Source: Lycocorax pyrrhopterus obiensis | Taxonomy: Eukaryota; Chordata; Aves; Passeriformes; Paradisaeidae | Assembly (NCBI GenBank): GCA_014706295.1 | Contig: JACSVZ010000007.1 | Span: 4,039,699-4,103,698, forward strand | Direction of reading: 5' to 3' | DNA length: 64,000 nucleotides | Part shown: in pieces, positions 49,201 through 62,900 of the stretch | How the letters are laid out: each line of letters opens with the position of its first letter | How positions within the stretch are numbered: position 1 is the stretch's first letter | The notes under the pieces: model-generated | Database searches by the model: none | Told to the model about the DNA's origin: nothing | What the model saw: the letters and a program-made list of their open reading frames with translations, nothing else | Translations under genes and position numbers: made by a program

Positions 49201-51855
49201 CAAACTTTACCTCACTGGCTTCGTTTACACAATCTAGCCTTAAGACAACTAGATCCTGATCTACAAGTATATAGATGTATCATACACTTGGATTATTATG
49301 TCTGGAACTCAAAACCACTTTACACCATGATGCTTAGTTCAGGGACAATGTAAAAGCTTAACCAAATCACTGTCTGTGCACAGTCTGGTTATTCAGTGTT
49401 TGTTATTCAACAAGTACAACACATGATCTGTCATTTTATTATGCATTTCTCTAAGCAGAGTGTAGAAATTACCTTGTCAAATTCCAATATCCAGCTAATA
49501 AATTCACAGAGATAACGAAGCTGTAGTACTTTGACAAAGATTCAGTTCACCCCAACACAAGCCTCAGACATCACCTCTAAGAACAAGCACTGTAATTAAT
49601 GGAAAGTATGTTGTCTGGAGTGGTATTATAGACTCATGAGAACCACTCAAAGAATATTTATTTTCATCTATTTAACATGATATTATTTTAGAATATATAT
49701 TTTAAGATTAGGATAGCCATTTAATTTTGCTTGCACTGTGTAGATCAAAATTGCTTTAATAATAAAATAAATTTTAAAAGAACAGCACAAGAGCAAGTCT
49801 GGAAATGGACATTATATCAGAATTAGTAACCCCTAAGTATGAATTTCAATGCTTCAGGGGTTAAATATTCAAGGGCTTGTGATGCCCTTAAATAATTCAG
49901 TCTACATCCTTCCAGTAGATATTGGAGCCATTAAATATTCACAAACACTTTGAAGACTGGAATAGTGTCAGATCTCAAATTAGAAAATTTCCCTTTAATG
50001 TCACTGTTACCTTAATTTCTGCCATCTTATTTCGGGTTATTTGCCACATCTCTAACTAGGTAATACTGATAGCACATAAAAAGATCTTCTCTTTATAACT
50101 CAGTATGTCATATGAAAGAAACAAGTAACTCTGCTTTTGACTTACAACCCATTGACTTCAAAATAGGAAAAGTGACCTGCCCAAGGATATGGCAATGGAT
50201 AATGGAGACTTCAGGACCTCCCGACTTCTCACTCTAGCAAAGCAATATGAAAACACAATTTTAAGCATTATGAAATTGGTAATATTACTGTACTACACCA
50301 GAAAGGCAAATCTCACTGCCCTTTCACTCCCTTAACTAATGCTCAGGATTTCAGGCTGCGTAACTCTCTTTAAGACTTCTGGTCAAAAACGACAAGAAAA
50401 AAACCCCCACCAAACCTACTGGGGTATTTTAAATTTCTATTTCTAAGTTTTAATAAAACATCTGCTTTCATTTTGCTTTTCCTTTCCTTATCACATTTTC
50501 TGGCTACTGACTAGCAGAAATAGAGGCATTCTTGCACCTCTTGAGCATGACATTGCTAGCAACTCCCATCTGCTTACATAGAGTCTTCTGAAGAACAATT
50601 CTGGTCAGTTTTTAATTCTGTTCTCATTCTTTTCACATGGTAAGCACCTAAATCATGCCTGCTTTTCCAAATTGCATGCATAGCATTTTTCAAGTTTGCA
50701 GATTAAATGTATCTGTATACGTATACCCAGTTATCCAGTAGTTTTGCTCTAATATTAATCGGACACATTCTCACTTTTGGGAGCACATAATGCCACGTAT
50801 AAGCTTGAAAGTTAAGTTTTCAGTAATTGATAAATAGCAGTGATGTTCAGTAACAGGAACCACTATTAGTCATCTTCTGCTTAAGATGGTAAGAGGATGT
50901 TTTTGAAAATACCTTGGACTTAATTGCACAACAGCATGTGTCCTTTTCAAAAGCCCTCAGCTGAAGGACATACACCAAAAGCTAGTTACTACACCACGTA
51001 CTTATGAAATGCTCATATTCTGCAGTGAAGAAGATGGCAGAAATATGTTCTGAACAACTCACAAGTCTGGTTCTCTTCGGAAAAATTCGTGTTATCGGAG
51101 TAAGTCCCTCCTGCTCAGAAAAAGGTACAGTAAAGTCCATAAAATGCTACCACTGGCATTTTTGCTCTCCACCTCTTCTGAGCACAACACTGAATCTATT
51201 TTACTAACATTTGATCAAAAGCCACAAAAAAAAATAGAATTAAATTGATATTGTGAACTCATAATTGAACCTATGAGTAATGACACTCACAAAATTTGCT
51301 TTCAATGTAGAACAAAAGACAATTTCCCTTTCACCCCTACAGCTCAGTCGGCTTTTAGCATTTATTGAGCTCAATGTTTTGATTTCCAATAACGTTTTTC
51401 ATTGCCTGAATGAGAATGTCCTTTATGTGGTACCTGCACTAAAGTAAAATTCATTGGGAAACCAAGGTGAGACAGAATTTCCTGGTGAACACTTGAGTTT
51501 CCAAAACAAATTACATGTAATTCATTGTGAGCAATACTTTGAGGAACTCAGCTTTAGTTATCTAAATTAAAATCTCCACAAGTCAGGTTTCCTAAATCTC
51601 ATTTACCCTTTAGTACACTGCTGTGCCCCTGGTAGCTCACCAGAATAAGCCACAGTCTGTGTAACTGTTCCCTGAACTGAGCTCTGAAATTCCACCTAAT
51701 TTGTAAGACTTCCTGCATTTGAACACTCCTTCCTAAATTCTTTTATAAAACAAACTGTAAATCACAAACAGGCTTTTCAGCATAAGAACCCATTCTCATT
51801 TGCCTCTGTAGCATTAAGAGTGGCAATGAATTAATGCAAACCAAAGGTCTTATGC
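46261..51855. other. Intergenic DNA, no gene recognised
   Basis: AT-rich. A 15-bp direct repeat (ttattctgtgtgaaa) occurs at 48405-48419 and 48439-48453. Nothing else could be supported. Confidence 0.55.
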
Positions 51856-52619
51856 TTAGGTTTTTGGTGGGGCATCCCCCCCACGCTCCCCTTTCTTCAG
51901 GCTGCTCAACAATCTCAGGAATTCTTGTTAGGCCTCAGCCTTGATTAATGGTTTCTGGGCAATTAAGGTCCCTTGTCTGTTCCCCAATCAGTCTGTTTCC
52001 AGGAGGTTCTATTGCCTAAGGAACTTCTGTTGTCTAACAGAACAAGGCCTTGAAGCCTTGAAACATTATTTGCCTGAATCATAGCCAGAGTGAAACAATA
52101 TTAATGTAACCGCACTTCTGAGGAAAACTCCAGTAATTGCCACCTTGGATTATGGCCAGGATGGGGATTGAGAGATGACTAAAGCCAAACAACTTGCAAA
52201 CCATAGGCAGCAGTGCTGTGAGGCCCTCTGAGCTTTCATGGAACACAGTGGGCTGTGCCAGCATCCCCCTCTGAATGGGAGGCCTCTCGGAGTTCGCCAG
52301 CCCTCAGGTCTGGGATGCTCAGAGGACCATCAACACAAGGTGACAACAGGGCTTTGGCTGATACCCACCTGCTCGAGGCTGTACCCTTTGCCCAGTGAGG
52401 CAAAAGCAACCAACATATTTCACTGAGCTCTAGGGGAATTTAACAGGTATACCTTTGTACATAGTCCTTTGTGTCTGTGTGTAGACAACAAGCATAGAGG
52501 AAATGTTGCCTTCTCAGATCCACAGTTAAAGCTACTCTTGAGCTCATATAAATCCTACTGAATTGCTTTGCAGATGTTAAATTAGCCAATGATTAAGTGC
52601 TGCTAAATCCTTCAGAAAT

Positions 52620-52970
52620 AAATCGTTGACCAAGTGTGGGGCTGAGTTTGGACTCAGCTTCACCAAGGCTCCATCAGGTTGGAAAACAAGGGCTCCACTG
52701 CGAACCTTTTAACTCAGCGGGAGGGTCTCCCTTACCCTCTTGCACCCTTACACCTTTTGTACTTCCAGTCTGCGTGTAAATCATTCTAAATTGATTCCAA
52801 GCAGATTTCCCTTTGTGTGCCTCATCTCTGTAGTAAGTGATGGAGTGAGCCTTGCACTGAACTGTGTTAACACTGTTGCTTTTGTATATTTATATTAAAT
52901 CTAGTTTTGCTAATATCTTTGAGGGTGATTCTGTCAAGTGACCTAAACCACTTATTCGCACCAAAGTTCA
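52620..52970 (+). mobile_element. Possible LTR-like sequence
   Basis: A G+C-richer block leading into ATTAAA (about 52896) and T-rich, U5-like sequence resembles the 3' part of a retroviral LTR. The block may begin as far left as 51860. No convincing inverted ends or target duplication were found, so identity and limits are uncertain. Confidence 0.28.
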
Positions 52971-55427
52971 AAACTCACTTATGAGTGGCTTCCCATCATC
53001 TTTTTAAGTATGTATTCAACTCCAGCGTAATTTAAGAACATCTTTGGGCTATGTCCCTTCCAGGAAATTGAGAAGAGATGAAATGGAGCCACCAACTATT
53101 TAACTGGGGATGGCAAGATTCTCCTTTCATATGATACAGAAGTACTCTTTGACTCTAAAATGTACCCTGGCAGTAAGGATTTAATTTCCTTTTATTTCAA
53201 TAGATAGGGATCTTACCTTAGGAATCTACCACTGATCTTTTTTATCCTGTCAAAGACACAGAAAGACTGAAATTTCATGAGATTTTGGAGAGGAGGGAGT
53301 TTTCCTTTTATTTCCCATAGACATTATCTAGAAGTATTATTACTCTCTGGATCAACACTTACAGATACAGCATTCAGAAAATAATCTTACAGAAGTGTCT
53401 GGAACAGCACAAAAAGCTAGGATATTAATAAATTGATATAACCTCGTTCTCAGCTCACAGAATGCTAGCAAGCAAGCCAAACTGATTTATCTGCTGATTT
53501 TACCCCCAGACTGTTTCAGAATATTTCCAAAGAAAGTAAAAACTCAATATTTGAAATCCTATCAGTCTTAGCAGTTGTGATGTGTCACATAAACCAAGTA
53601 GCACCATCCTTGTTCAGCTGAAGAATGTCAACTCTTACAAAGAATCCTTGGCATACCACCAAGCATGGGTATAAATGTGAAGTTTCCCAAGTATGATAAT
53701 TCCCACGTATAAACCTGAAATTCAATCTCCTTGAACTGTTGGAAGTAATACTGAATTTCTCAAACATATTTTAAAAGATGCTAAAAATAGCAGAGCATAG
53801 CTGAAGCACATGCAGTGTGGGGAAAAAACAAAACCAAAAAAAACCCCCAAACCCAAATCAAATTTACACAGAGAAGCTGATTCTCCTCTTTTCTAAGCAT
53901 AAAATAATGGCTAAATGGCATACACTGATCAACACACATGCCAGGCACCCCAGGCTCACCATACCACCTCTGCTAAGAGGGCATTTCAGACTCACAGAAA
54001 CAATAGTTACCTGTTCACCTAGTTTCACTCAAGTGATACAGTTGTGGTTTGCTAGGAAAGCAACAGAAACCAACAAAGAATTAAGCATTGTTGTTGGAGG
54101 TATGCTACAGCTACCACTTCTTCAAGCATCTATGTCATGTAAGTGTCTCATTGTGTATGCTTTGGCTGCAAAACGAAGACTATGTCATATCCCATGTGAT
54201 GCTGTGCTACAGTGACACATTTGACAGAAGGAAAAAGTGAAGACAAAGAATATTTATTTGTCAGAAATCATGTTAACATCAAATAGTAAAAAGCATAGAA
54301 AAGTAATAATCTTTTGCACGTTTTACAGATAATAGATTTATGAAGAATGCTGCTGCACAAATCATCAGCCTTGCTTGCCAGTATCTTTGCAACCTTCTGC
54401 TGACCATCTCTTCTCTACTGCATTAACCATAAGGTATTTGCCATCACTTTTAAAGCTCATTATGACTGATCTTTCCTACCCATCACCTCTCATCAAGTAT
54501 TTAGAGACCTCCAATCAAGCTATAGTGACAGCTCCCATCATCTTCTTGTTAGCCTTTTAGACAGGCAATATACTGTCTCTATACTTTCTGCCAAGTCAAG
54601 AGCTGACACATCCAGAAAGGCACTTTCTGGTTCTCTTTCATATCTTCCCTTAAAATTCTCCTCTCCTATGATGTCAATAAAAAGAATATTGTGTTGTATG
54701 AAAAGTACTTAACATGTTGATCAAGAATATTAAATCGTCTCCCTCATAACCTGTCTGTAAGTACCTTATTCTGAAGCCATGACTTATTTTCTAGATAAAG
54801 CTTTAGAGCTCTGTGGTTTATTAAAGATGAATATGCAGGTCTTTCTCTGAGGCAGAGGGAAAGCACCCACCAAACCCACAGAATTTGTTACTCGTTTTCC
54901 TCTGGATGAATGTAACACAGCTCCACAAGATGGCATTACACATTGCATTCCCAGGAGAGGAATACGAGGCACTGGCACACTCCCCCTCTTGCCTGCTTAT
55001 GTCTGGGAGAATCAGCCCTCACCAGACCCTCTGTAAACAGCCAGCACGCAGAAAACTGACATCAGTATCTCTGTTCTTGGAAGCAACATGAGAAAACATA
55101 TACAGGCAATAAAAATGCAGAACATTAAAAACGACAATTTTTCCTTTTAGAAAATACAGAGTACTCACTTCACAGCTGATATTTTACAGAGAAACAAACT
55201 TCATGTGAGCAATGTATGGGATACTCCAAACTCTAGGCTCACTGTCACTGCAGAATTAGTTCAATTACATCCTGACCACTGCTGCTTATTCAGTTCCTAC
55301 CAAATACAATTCTCTAGCTGAAGCAATGTTTTCCACACAAGCCGACTGGCCCAAAAAGGATGCAATTTAAATACAGTGAAAATTAGCAGGACCAAAATGG
55401 GGACTCAGCCTCTCTGTGCAATTTAAT
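52971..55427. other. Intergenic DNA, no gene recognised
   Basis: AT-rich, short chance frames only (longest 132 codons at 53817-54215, with no recognisable motif). Confidence 0.55.
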
Positions 55428-55471
55428 AATAAATCTGGTTAGCTTAAAAAAAAAAAAAAAAAAAAAAAAAA
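55428..55471 (+). repeat. AATAAA plus 26-base poly-A: retroposition scar
   Basis: AATAAA at 55428-55433, 12 bases, then 26 uninterrupted A (55446-55471). This spacing is that of the 3' end of a polyadenylated RNA copied back into the genome. The upstream sequence could not be matched to a source gene and no target duplication was found, so it may also be a chance A-microsatellite. Confidence 0.5.
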
Positions 55472-55634
55472 GCCACGTAATTTGGCGTTCTCCTGAGAGT
55501 CAGACAAATTTCTCATCAATTATTGCCAGTGCAGCTGATGCATACTACCTCTACAGTAAAAACACGGCATTACGAAGTTTCAGGGGCCTGTTTCAGATAA
55601 GGCAGCACCCCACCAAGATTAGGACAGTACCTTC

Positions 55635-56924
55635 TGTAGTGGGTTGACCCTGAGTTGATGATTTGACTAATGATTTTGACTAGTTGATTTTTTAGACTAA
55701 TGACGCTTCTCGCAATTTACCTATTTAAACCACGCGGAAAGGCAGGAATTTCCCTTTCGTTCCAGCTCCCCTGCCGGAAGGTGGTGGAGCCTCCGAGCCT
55801 CCGGGCCCCGCTGGGCCAGGCCGGAGCCCCTGGCTCCTTCCCTTTTTTCTCAACACCGCGGCACGGACCCCGGGTCACTGGGAGGGGGAACTATCCCAGA
55901 GCTGCAGGCAGCTAAAGCCAGCTGTGGACTGCCTTACAGCTAAACCAAATCGGCGTGGCTTCGTGGGACCGCCAGGTCCCTGTCCTCACCACACGGAGCC
56001 CGCGGGAGCCGGCGGAGCCTCCTGTCTGCAGCCAGCACACTTCGTGCCGAACTGAAGAAGACACCATGCAGCCAGGAGCACAAAGCGAGCGAGGCTTTTT
56101 CTCGTAAAGCCTAAACAAAAACACCCTGCAACGTGGCGGCTTCAGAGTCAGAAAAAAAGAGAAAGTGAGTCCTGTGAGACGGAGCTGAAGATGGCGGCGG
56201 GAGAAAAGAGGGTGGTGCCGCGTTTCTCGCGCGTAGCTTAAAAATACTTTTTGCATGCCGTGGTAAGAAACTGTAGTATCACAAACTGTTTGTCTCTTTA
56301 ATCCATTTGAAGTACATGGGGGGATGGAGAATTCACGTGTGGCCTGTGAAGATTGTGAAGAGTGCCTATGCCAGGCTATATAGAAGCAGTGAAAGGCTTT
56401 TAGAGACTTGTGACAAAAAAAAAAGCCTTTGTGTTCAAGCCAAAATAACTCATCCTTAAAAAGATTAATAACTCCATGTGATGGCCCGTGTTTGGCAGTG
56501 TGAAGGAACTGTGAGATTTTTCATGAGAGAGATGTTTTACACCACAGTAGATTGCTTCTTTTCGGGCAAGTCTGCTGTTGGTGGCAGTTTGGGAACAAGG
56601 TGAAGCAAAAGAAAGGTGAAGCAAAAAAAGCTTTTTTCCTTAAGCATAAGAAAGAGAATTTTCAAGAACTGCAACTCTGACTGAAATCCCATGTTCTGTT
56701 ATCCTTTGTGTGAGTTGAGTAGAAAAAGAAAAGCGCTGGAGGAGGGGAGAGGTTTGCTTTAAATTTCTTGTTGTTTTTCTTTCCTTTTAATTCTATTAGT
56801 AATAAAACTCTTTGTATTACAGTTGTTTAAAGTTTTGTGCCTGCTTTGTTTTTTTTTTCTCTTAATTCTTATCTCACAGAAAAAAGTTAGTAAGTAATAG
56901 ATAGTTCCAACCGAAACCACTACA
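55635..56924 (+). mobile_element. Long CpG-rich ERV LTR
   Basis: A 1290-bp unit with perfect 8-bp inverted ends, tgtagtgg at 55635 and ccactaca ending at 56924. The start (tgtagtgggttgaccctg) is characteristic of a bird LTR family. On the + strand it has a TATA-like ctatttaaa (about 55720) and a polyadenylation signal (aataaaactc, about 56802) followed by T-rich sequence. Between these lies about 550 bp of CpG-dense DNA including a YY1-type site, aagatggcggc, at 56188-56198. A primer-binding-like site follows at 56931. It is unusually long for an avian LTR. Open frames across it (71-114 codons) are composition artefacts. Confidence 0.85.
56188..56198 (+). promoter_or_regulatory. YY1-type binding motif in LTR
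   Basis: aagatggcggc matches the core YY1 consensus found near mammalian CpG promoters and in many retroviral LTRs. Motif match only. Confidence 0.5.
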
Positions 56925-56930
56925 TTAAAT

Positions 56931-56948
56931 TGGTGTTTCTGCCCGGTT
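56931..56948 (+). other. Retroviral primer binding site, tRNA-Val-like
   Basis: tggtgtttctgcccggtt starts six bases after the LTR end. It matches the reverse complement of the 3' end of vertebrate tRNA-Val (recalled tggtgtttccgcccggtt) at 17 of 18 positions. This marks the LTR as a 5' LTR with the start of the internal region still attached. Beyond about 56960 no retroviral gene is recognisable, so the provirus is truncated. Confidence 0.72.
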
Positions 56949-56959
56949 TCAAACTGAAC

Positions 56960-59900
56960 CCTACACACCTTCTCAGAGGCTCTGGCAGGAAGGCAGTCTT
57001 GAAGGATGCAGGCAGAAGTTGAGACAGAATTGTACAGCAGGAGAAAGATCAATGAACTGAAACATCTCAGGGGCTGAGCAAGATAATGTAGGCAGCTAGA
57101 ACTATTCCAGGTCTCTAAGTCTGTGTGCACTCTTTCCAGATATAGTAGATATGTGTCACAGCTGTCACCTGTTTAGTCACTGTCCTGTTCAACGGTACAT
57201 AGAGTCATGGAATCAACAGAAAACTACCAGGCCCGGGAATGTCTCTTATCTTCCAATTAAAAAAAAAAACAACACTAGAAGAACTAACTAATGTATTCTA
57301 CCTCTTTCCTGGAGATTAAGTGATGGGAGGTCCTGTTAAAACAAATACCCATGGCAGCTTCTGCCTCGCTGTTAATTTCACTGAAGCACTGCAGGCCAGG
57401 TCTGACTCAGAGCCACCTGCTGATTTCAACGGGCTCTGGGTCAAGACTTAGCTGAGGAAGACTTTTCAATTTTCTTTTTAACAAGAAACTCAGTTGATTA
57501 ACAGCCTTCCACCTGCTACTCTAATGGGAATGCTTTTGGTTTTATGCTTCTCTGGGCAGCAGATAGGCTTGTACAAGGAAACTTCTAGGAAAATGTGTGT
57601 AACTGAAGCATTCACTAGTGCATTTACAGTGCTTACCTGTTACAGAAGATCCCAGTAACTTCATTGCAGGCAGATCTCATTTCAGGGTCAAGCTATCATC
57701 GTAGCAATTGAAATGCTGATTCTTCTAGGGTGTGTCTCTTTCTGAGTATCAAAACATTACTGATGGTTAACAAACAACATAGGAGACAATAGTGTGAAAA
57801 AGCAAGAGCTCTAAAGACCTTCTGAACTGAACAGAGGTGAGGGAATCGTAATAAAGAGATTGAAGAATTTCCATGAACTGTAAGATACAATATGAGCTTG
57901 CTGTTCAGAAGATATTTGCCGGATTAAAAAACACTGAGAAGGATATTAAGGGGCAATTGGTAAGGAAGAAGTAAAAGTTTGTGAAAAGGATAAACTAAGT
58001 CTAAATACAGCATCAGTACATTCCCCACCAGGTAGACCAGAATTTTAATCTGATCCTTCCTTTTTATGCCCCCATTCAAGTCCATGATTTTTCTTTCTCT
58101 TTCTCTTTTTGTCTTCCTCTTTTTCTCTTTTTCCTACAGAAAGACTGTGGTAGTCCCCATTAATTTATCTGTGTATCTACAGTGCATCTACAATGCTAGT
58201 CAGAATTGTCGGATGACACCAGATACTTTTTTCAAATTTTAAACATGCTCAGTTTAAAATCTGTCATCACCTCATTTAAAATTAAACATTCAGCTTCAAA
58301 TCAGAAGCTACTTTGTAACCACTCATGCTTTGGTTTTGCAATGTGACACTGCGTGGAAATTTTAGAGTACTGCTGATGAGAGCTGAATGGAAAAACGTGT
58401 CAAACATGCACAGACAAGAGGAAATTGTGATAATTTGTCAGCTTCTAGTCGAGACTAAGGACGCTGCTCTGGGAGACCACAAAGCAACACCTTACACTGA
58501 TGGAACATCAGTATGTGACTGTGGACACACCTCTAATTTGTTCCTTTAAAGGACTAAGTCAGCCTACAAACAAAAGATCAAGTCAGTGCTTCGGTCACTT
58601 TCATCCCTGCAATGGGTCTTTTATAATAATGCACCTCAAGAGAATTTGAGCTGACTTCTCTTGTGTTCGTGGCCCTTTCCCTTTTTGAACTTTAGTGACA
58701 TTCCTGAAGACCGGAAGAGCGGGGGATAAAGAAAAGCTTGGCATACTGAGTCATAATTCAGTGTTAATAAATACACCTGCAATCAAAGATTCCTACAGAA
58801 ATTATTCTTCTATACAACTGCTGTCAATTGCTTTTCACTGCAACAAAGAGCCACTGCTTTCCACTCAAGGGTAAATACATCCTTGAGGTGAGCCTTACCT
58901 AAAAGCATGATGTGCACATTTTGAAACCATTTGAGATGGAGGCAGTTAGTACCATGAACAGTCAGAAATTTCTCCTCTGTTCGAATTACCAGGTTTTAGT
59001 AGTGCATACCTTGTTCTTGAGTCTTCACATCCTAATTTCTTCATAACCAAAATGTTATCTTTTGGGAAAGGAGTGGATACAATATTGAAATATAATTTCT
59101 TAGCTTATGATTGTGGAATATTTTAATACGAATAAAGTATTCTATAATTTTATTTGCAAATTCCATTAAGTTCTGTGAAAATCTCAATAAAAGCCACAGC
59201 CTCAGTCTCTGTTTTTGCTAATACAATGACAGTGTAATTTATTCCCCCTGCTCCAGCTCTGGGCATGCATTGCTATTACATATCATTTTAAACTTGTTTG
59301 CTTCAGTATGTGAGCCAAACTAAAGCTGGTAAGCTTATTCTTGACACAGTCTCTGCAAGCAAGTTATCGCCAAACTGTTTTCCACATGCCACCTTTTTTT
59401 TCCTCAAAGGAGTTTAAACAAAACAACACGAGTATTTACAGAGTTTGATACTACCACTGGTCTTACCTAATATTTTAACTCTTACGGGTCCATATTCTGA
59501 GCTCTCAGTGTTCATAAAACTGAGCAAAAACACAGGGAAAAAATACTAAGCTGATGACCAGGAGAGTATTCTGCACCACCGACTTCACAAATAACTCCTA
59601 CTTTGTAAACTAAAGAGAAAGCAATCATTGTACAGGATTTTCTCATATGTGTTTCCTTAAGTTAAAACACATTAGCTTCCTGCTATTTTCCCTATTTTGA
59701 GAAACAAGTGTACCTAGACAGCCAGAAGGATCAAAGCCAGATTTCTCATACATTATAATTTTATCAAGTGAAATTAACTGGAGGGGGAAAAATTGCAGTA
59801 ACTTCAGAGCTTTGGTCTCCTCCATTATTTCCATTTATTTTGCCTCTGCCTTTTTTACTCTTTTAATCTTTCTCTTTCAATCCTTTCTTTCCCAATCCTT

Positions 59901-62900
59901 GAGTCTTACTAACTTGCATTCTCAGTTCATCTCTAAGTTAGGTTCTCAGTCAGTCCTCAATGGTCTTCCATTTATTCTATTCCCAGTCCAGGCTAGTCAC
60001 TCATTTTGTTTTCCTCTGGTACCTTTTCCCCTTCTGTTCATCCTAAGTTCTGGCATAAATTCTTTCTGCTCTAACATCTGCTTTAGCTTCTCAGAGCTAA
60101 ACATTTTGCAAAGCTCGAAAACTTTTCCCACAGGGTTGCACCATACAGGCATCAGCCTGCTTGTGCTTCTGCTTGAAAAATGATAATTCTGACATCATTT
60201 GGTGCTTGGGGAGACAACAGTCTGAAAAGGATTGGATAGTTATACAGTTTTTCCCTGCAAATGACTGTAACATAGCACATTACCTCTTTTCTGTTACTCA
60301 TGGTACTATCTGGAGAGTAAAGACAAGTCAAAACAATTAATATCCATTCTACTTGGCATCATAAATAATCCATTCCCAACCAAAAAAATCCTTATTATAT
60401 TTTTTATATGTTCGCCATTATTTTCTGATGCTTTCCATTGTTACAAAACACAAACAAATAAAAAACTACCAGTGCTAAGGCACAAAACCACACTGAAAAC
60501 AAACCATTGAATTCAAGTCTGACCTAACTCCAGAGCACTCACCCTGAGCCAAGCACAGTACACAGTGACCATATTTCACTTCACAAAATTAGCTTTCCCC
60601 TCCTTCAGCAGAAGAATGTACCACTGTGCAGAGTACAAGTTACCTCATGGGAACAAACCCAGAACAAAGCAGATGCTTTTGTGTACTTCACTGCGTTGTA
60701 CCACGCCAGAGAGTGAAAGAAAAAGCACTTCCAATCTGAGAAAGCTAATAAATATACAAAACATTAATTTATGAGAACATTTCTCCTGAGACTGAAAATT
60801 CTGGAAGTTCTTTTGCACGTCCCTTACTTAAGAAGCCACTAACTTTAGGATGAGCCTGCACACCAGGATCTTTCCAGAGTCTCAAAATCTCTGTATTTTG
60901 AGAAGATCCAGGTTAAAATCCAGATTTAAAACATCTCTCCAGTCAGATCAATACATAACAATATTGTAACGATTCCAGCCGAGAATTTCTAAGACACTAT
61001 CAAATATTAACAATATGAAGTAGCCCTTTGAAGGAGAAATTTTCTCAGCCTATGTCACTCAGAATCTATTTGCTGAACCATTTTCTGGACAAGTTTCCTA
61101 ATATCCATTTGCTTGCAACAATAGAAGAACAACTAAATTCTTTGGTTTGCTCTAATTTTTTTACGCAGCAATTGACACATGCAAGTTGTAGCCCATAAAT
61201 GTGGCTCCTGGCTGCCAAAATACGACAACCGGACACTTATACAAAGCTAATGAATTTTGAGATACGAAGGACTTCTCCAAGGACTTCCTAATATTCCAAA
61301 ATCCATAGGTAGTTAGTGAATGCATGTTTATCATTTAAAGTAAGAGCCATGGAGATGTCTAAAATTCTTCCACTCATTATAGTGTTGTACTGCAAAGAGG
61401 CTGGATGGACATAATATGCATAGGCTTCAAAACAAAGGAAAAGAAAGCAATAAAAACCACCATAAACACTGAGATTACATGACAGAAGAGGAAATTACAC
61501 AAAAGGAAAACAACATTTTGGTCACAGTCCATTAAAGTGAATAATTAAGGAACTGTTCCAGCAGTAAGTTTATGTATTTAAAATAACATGAATTCAGTGA
61601 AAAAATGGCCCAAGTGTTTGTCTCCTACAGCTGGAGGGTAATAAAGACATAAAAACAAAACAAAACATGTTCAGAAAGGATAATATGAATTTCAAATATC
61701 TGAAAGATAAGTGTCACTACACAATTATGAACATTTTTAAACTAAAATTAAAATACTAAAATTGTAAGAGAAAAAGGCAGTTTCTCCTTTGAAAATAAAA
61801 AGTGAAAAAGTACCAGGAGATGTGTTCAAAGCAATTAGCAATTGTCTTACAACCAGAAACCTGAAATGATGTCCAGATGACTAGACATCAGCTGGACAAG
61901 CAGATAATGGGAATCTTTTCGTTCCTGCTAAAGAATGAGAATCTAGGGTCTCGATAAAATGGTATCACTCCCAATAACAGAACTGTTCTTTGTACTTCAG
62001 AATTGCTTGAAGAAAATTTTAGAATCAAAATTAACCCCATGACATCGGGAAGCCGTGATTCCTCTAGGATTTCAGCCACCACTGAGTACATTTTTATCAG
62101 CTATGCAAAAGCATGTGATACTTCCTAACATAACCAGATTTGGAGAAAACTGGATGGCTCAGTAACTACAAAAACATCTCAATGAATTTTAAAAAAGTCT
62201 CTACCGTCAAAAACAAGAGATTAAATATCTTGCTACTGACTAAAAGAAATAAAAGTATATTCTATTCTCAGTCACGCAGCAACATTGATTGTCCTACATA
62301 AAAAGAGAATCAACACAGTACCCTGACAGTGAAAAATTGGTACTGACAAGGATGTACAAAGCAATTCAATTCTCTGAGAGTTACACTGAGCTGATCCAAA
62401 GTAGGAAATAGAAGCAAAAAGTCCCAACAATTTGCTAACTACAAAGTTCAGGAAAACCATGGACTTTCCAAACATAAATTTATTTAAATGGTGAATAATT
62501 TATTTTTCCACAGTAAGTGTGGTTATAGATGATAGCAAATTCACATTACTGACACAAGAAACAAAACCTTTGAGATATGATAGCAACAAAGATTTCTTAG
62601 AGGACAAGGAATGCTTATATCAGAAATATTATTGGGGTAAAGCAGAATTTTGTCAGAATCAAACCAGCAGGCTAACATGCTGCCTCAGAGACAGACATGA
62701 GAGAACCATTGCAGATAAAATGATAGCATGTCATTATTGTGAAGCTGGTATTCAACCTACCCAGGGAAAAACTTAAAAAGAACATTTGAAGTTGGCAGTG
62801 GAACGAGAAGAATGTTGTGACATGGATGAGCAAACCAAGCTGATGGTATGAGCTGCCTTAACAAGCTATTTGAAGATATTCTGGAAGAAGGTGTTCAAAT

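Noticed and set aside
51860..52980. Full-length LTR
   Set aside because: Several TG/CA end pairs were tried, but none gave both inverted ends and a target duplication; only the right part is kept, as a low-confidence LTR-like stretch.
55700..56280. CpG-rich block considered as the promoter and first exon of the next gene (ARL14EP expected downstream of FSHB)
   Set aside because: It is enclosed by perfect LTR ends (tgtagtgg...ccactaca) with a following primer-binding-like site, and no ARL14EP coding sequence was recognised nearby.
62519..62776. 85-codon Cys-containing open frame near the window end
   Set aside because: No recognised motif, no splice context and an AT-rich non-coding background.
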